A stretch of 64,000 nucleotides of DNA from Rhyzopertha dominica (lineage: Eukaryota > Arthropoda > Insecta > Coleoptera > Bostrichidae): assembly GCA_025024175.1 (NCBI GenBank), contig QCXZ01000041.1, forward strand, positions 40,109,786 to 40,173,785, in the 5' to 3' direction. The first letter of the stretch is position 1, and each line of letters opens with the position of its first letter. The position numbers were made by a program, and so were the translations under genes. Below the pieces are notes generated by a model, which was not told the origin of the DNA, did no database searches, and saw nothing but the letters and a program-made list of their open reading frames with translations. Positions 61,046-64,000 of the stretch are shown in pieces.

Positions 61046-61631
61046 TTTGCCTAACGCCAAATTGCCATTGATTAAATAATCTAATAAGAAAAGATTCACA
61101 TCAATCGGATCAACACTGCATCTTGTATGCCATGTTTTCATGATGAAACTCTTCCATAGAAAATCCTCCAATACATCAACAGAATATTGCTTTTTTTGTG
61201 ATCACATATTTTGTTTGTTTTGAGCTATGGTGTCATCTTGACGCAGACAGTTTTCAAGATATTAGATTAGTTTTAAAAATCTAAGTAAAAGTTAACTAAT
61301 GGATGGATAACTGGATGATTTTCCACTTAATATCAAGCATTCGAAAAATATTTCAGATGAAATTATTTTATTCTGAATAATTAACAAAATATATTGAAAT
61401 GAACATCCACAAATGACTGGAAGTTATAGAAAGGTTCTGTAATAAATAAAAGGATTTCTTGGCAATTGGGTGTTTTCACATTTTTTAGAAATCATGCCAT
61501 GTGTATATTTGGAGTACCCTTGTTATGTCCTAAAAATTTCAAAATTTTTCTAGCACCAGTTTTCTAAATAAACGTTCTGTAGTTCAAATATAAAAATTGA
61601 CCACACAAACGCACTGTCCCGGGATGGAGAC

Positions 61632-62413
61632 GGTGTGACATAGCACCCGATGTAAACAAAGAATATAGGTTATGTTACCTACGTGCCTTTGCTTGTGCCG
61701 AGCGAAATGAGTTGTTTTCTTGCTTTTAACGGACTCCTCCTAACAACTGAGAGAATGTTTAAGCATGTACGAACCAGAAGCTAACAGCAGATGGTGCTTT
61801 GTGCCAGTGTTAAAATTTCAAATACATCCGTCAATAGTCTCAACAAAATATTCTTAAGTGTACCCGGAGACTACGAACGCAAACGGAGATGGTTTAAAGC
61901 AGCCAGAAGGAGTATGACCAAGACAAAATCTACATTTTGTGTGAGACAGAGTAACTGCATAATTTTTTCCACGAACTGTGTGTTCCGGGCATATCTTGGA
62001 CTGCAGTATACATATGGACCCCTCTCGCATCTCCTGAAAATAACCTATAGCTACATCTCTGTGTTGCTCACGACTTGCGCTAGAAAAAAGATGCATTTCG
62101 TTCAAAATATCAATGATCCATAATGTATTAAATTGCAGATTAAGCTGCTTTATTAATTACTTATACTGCTGCTTTAGCGCCTTTGATTTCGGTAGCATTA
62201 AAACGTGGGCCGTTCTTGCTAAATTCGGTAACTATAAACATATCTACAGTCGGCAAATTGTTCGAAGACGCTTTAACAAAACATTCCGACGACATATTGT
62301 TGAATTTATAAAAAAAAACAAACGAAAACACTCTCAAACATAACCAATAACGCAAACGAAATACGGAAAGTAGCAGATGCTATCTTGTTTACATCGGGTG
62401 ATACGTCACAGCC
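61632..62413. repeat. Short inverted repeats around a broken gene fragment
   Basis: About 35 bases at 61632-61668 (core CACCCGATGTAAACAA) recur in inverse orientation at 62380-62413. The 0.78 kb between them holds the two SWIM/YqaJ-like exon remnants. The pair could be TIRs of a small element or duplicated promoter sequence. Confidence 0.6.
61857..62295 (-). pseudogene. SWIM/YqaJ-type gene fragment (two broken exons)
   Basis: On the minus strand an ATG at 62295 opens 44 codons (SNNLPTVDMFIVTEF, NATEIKGAKAA). After a 78-80 bp intron-like gap, a second segment (62079-61857) has REQHRDVAIGYFQEMREGSIC and CPEHTVRGKNYAV. As I recall, this is the N-terminal layout of a common insect family with a SWIM zinc finger (CHDC...GGCKH) and a YqaJ-like nuclease domain. 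The SWIM Cys/His cluster and the nuclease are missing. With the visible splice sites (GCA|GTATAA and CTAG|CGCAAG) the phases do not match, so it looks dead or misassembled. Confidence 0.5.
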
Positions 62414-63301
62414 AGTACTAGTCAATCTGAGCGTGTCTTAAAACTGCGTTGTTGCCACGTTGCACACTGAGAAGTTGTAAACAATTTATTTTGGTTAAAA
62501 AAATTTTTGCAGCGTTATGGATACAGATACACACTTAATTAATTAAGTACCCTTTTTTAATGTATGTTTTATAACTAGTGAACACACCCAATCCTACACT
62601 GAAATCCTAGAGAACCTTACCAAGAATATGTCTGGAAAAAAATAATTTGGAATACTATTAGGCAATGATTAATCAGTAAATTACACCAAAACTTTTGAGG
62701 AACAAGATCAAAATTATTTATTTATTTCTAATGCCCCCTTGATAGATAATTGGCCTTACCTCATACCTTTCGCTTACATTTTTAGAACTTTGGAACCGAA
62801 AAACTTAAAATTTCATGGTCACACAAAAATAAACTTCATATTAAAAAAATGACGACGACATCATAGTTCAACAAATATGAACAAAAAACATCAACGCTGC
62901 AAAAAAGTGGTTGACGTATTCAAGGATTTCTTGTGAAATGATTTAGAGCATTAGTATTCACTGTAGTATTTTTCACAGCATGAATAATGATATTTATTTG
63001 TGAAAATGTAGTTAAATCAGTATCTGTATATTACAAAATTTTGAATAAAACAAAATCTGCAGCACTGTGAAACAAAAAAAATTGTTTTTTGCTGCTCAAC
63101 TTGCTGTTTCAATTTAATTAGTTTACATCTAACTGTACAGTTCACAAGAGTGTATAGCATGATTATTGTTACTATTATAATTAACTTTTATCTTCAGTGA
63201 CCCTTCTGGTGTTTTTGTAATCCACAAATATGAAACAATGTTATAAAAACCTCATAAAAAATTAAAAAAAAACTGTTGATATCTTAAAAAGGAGCTCTCA
63301 C
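62414..63301. other. Probable Mob2 intron or 3' flank, no gene seen
   Basis: This AT-rich sequence lies downstream (minus strand) of the Mob2 exon. No terminal exon could be recognised. Confidence 0.4.
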
Positions 63302-63628
63302 CAATTATTTTATCACCTTGCGATTTACTATCTGCGTCCATTCCCTCCGTATGATCTGCAAGATCCGTCACACTAGTATCCTGGCTGCTGTCATCTGTCA
63401 AATGTAATGCTATTTCCAGATCACGCAGGACCTCTGTCTCTTTGGGTTCTATAAGGGAAAAGCGGTGTTGCAGTGCAGTCAGATGCGCAAATGTTAAGTT
63501 GAGGTGCGTGTGCAGTCCCAACAACACAACCTCCTTGAAATGGGCCGCGTACAGGTGCGCCACTACGTGGAACAACAGACGCACTATCTTTCTCACTATC
63601 GATTCGAATGAAGTAGGAAATTCGTTCG
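63302..63628 (-). CDS. Mob2: MOB2 kinase activator, C-terminal exon (partial gene)
   Basis: MOB2 proteins bind the N-terminal region of NDR/Tricornered-type kinases; in flies the partner pathway shapes cell outgrowths and photoreceptors. This exon begins after a long pyrimidine tract and GCAG at 63629 and encodes 108 codons: EFPTSFESIVRKI, LLFHVVAHLYAAHFKEV, THLNLTFAHL and FSLIEPKETEVLRDLE. These match the last helices of the MOB fold, with the LFHVLAHIY and LDPKET features typical of MOB2 rather than MOB1 or MOB4. An acidic, Ser-rich tail follows. A donor ATTG|GTGAGA ends the exon at 63302. Without splicing, the frame would run only about 15 more codons. Upstream exons lie to the right of the window. 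Confidence 0.82.
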
Positions 63629-64000
63629 CTGCAAAAAAAAAAACCTCTTGTTCGGTTATCTCTATTCCAGAGTTCTTCTATGTGTTAGAAGAATTAATAA
63701 TTCTAAATACACATATTTAATTATCAATTGTATGAGTAAAATTATTTTCAGAGATGTCTGGCTTCTAATTATACTGGAACACCCTATTGTTTTTATATGT
63801 TTGCATTTCTTGTGAAATTTGGATTGCAATAATCATGAAAATGTACAATAACTATTTAATTAAAACATGCTATTTTACAGAGTACAAAAAATCCCATCAA
63901 TCCAAACCAATAACAAAAATTATGACAAAAAAGATTTTTTGGTGCCTTTTAGTTTTGGAATTTTCAGATGCAAATACATACATAACTTGGTTGTTCTAAA
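63629..64000 (-). other. Mob2 upstream intron
   Basis: This AT-rich sequence upstream of the Mob2 exon starts (on the minus strand side of the exon) with a run of eleven T before the acceptor. No further exon is recognisable before the window ends. Confidence 0.5.

Noticed and set aside
63442..63720. 92-codon + strand ORF
   Set aside because: It is the antisense of the Mob2 exon, where the minus strand has clear MOB motifs.
1..64000. tRNA, rRNA, CRISPR array, bacterial operon or phage structures
   Set aside because: No cloverleaf with A/B boxes, no rRNA core sequence and no spaced direct-repeat array was recognised; the gene structure is eukaryotic throughout.

Overview
The window is nuclear DNA from an animal, almost certainly an insect. 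Its genes are split by GT-AG introns as short as 48 bp, the sequence is AT-rich, and the dispersed repeats are of types common in insects: Tc1/mariner-like DD34E and DD41D transposons, hAT elements, Jockey-like LINEs, a gypsy-like gag and long foldback elements. Nothing bacterial, viral-genomic or organellar was seen. The order is not resolved; a beetle or a hemipteran would fit.

Three host genes are supported. (1) On the + strand, 2-7347 holds at least five phase-compatible exons of a cysteine-rich protein with a long hydrophobic C-terminal part. I do not recognise the family. (2) On the + strand, 30445-54099 holds the complete 11-exon gene for mitochondrial sarcosine dehydrogenase (SARDH, 892 aa), with a TATA box upstream and a poly(A) signal downstream. 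(3) On the - strand at the right edge, 63302-63628 is an exon for the C-terminal part of a MOB2-type kinase co-activator; the rest lies mainly beyond the window. SARDH and Mob2 are convergent. A fourth, incomplete gene may lie on the - strand inside SARDH intron 4 (about 42590-43930).

The 23 kb between gene 1 and SARDH (7.4-30 kb) is a transposon graveyard. From left to right it holds a LINE reverse-transcriptase fragment; a 2.2-kb long-TIR element with a 1.0-kb foldback nested inside it; a small alanine-rich ORF; a nearly full-length but decayed Jockey-like LINE; a second LINE fragment; a 158-bp tandem repeat; a decayed gypsy-like gag; a 1.5-kb inverted-repeat element; a hAT element with a perfect 8-bp target duplication that carries another TIR element inside its transposase; and two DD41D elements.

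The SARDH introns are also full of transposons. Intron 1 has an uninterrupted 693-aa hAT/ZMYM1-like transposase ORF. Intron 4 has a 4.76-kb TIR-bounded segment that contains a DD41D transposase remnant and the possible nested gene. Intron 5 has a decayed Tc1 element and intron 9 a 1.0-kb foldback. The SARDH reading frame stays intact through all of this, so the gene is probably functional.

The right 10 kb (54-64 kb) holds a second Tc1 copy, small inverted and direct repeats, LINE and transposase scraps, a broken SWIM/YqaJ-type gene fragment between short inverted repeats, and the Mob2 exon. All gene models are read directly from the sequence using splice signals and reading phase. No alignment or expression data were available.
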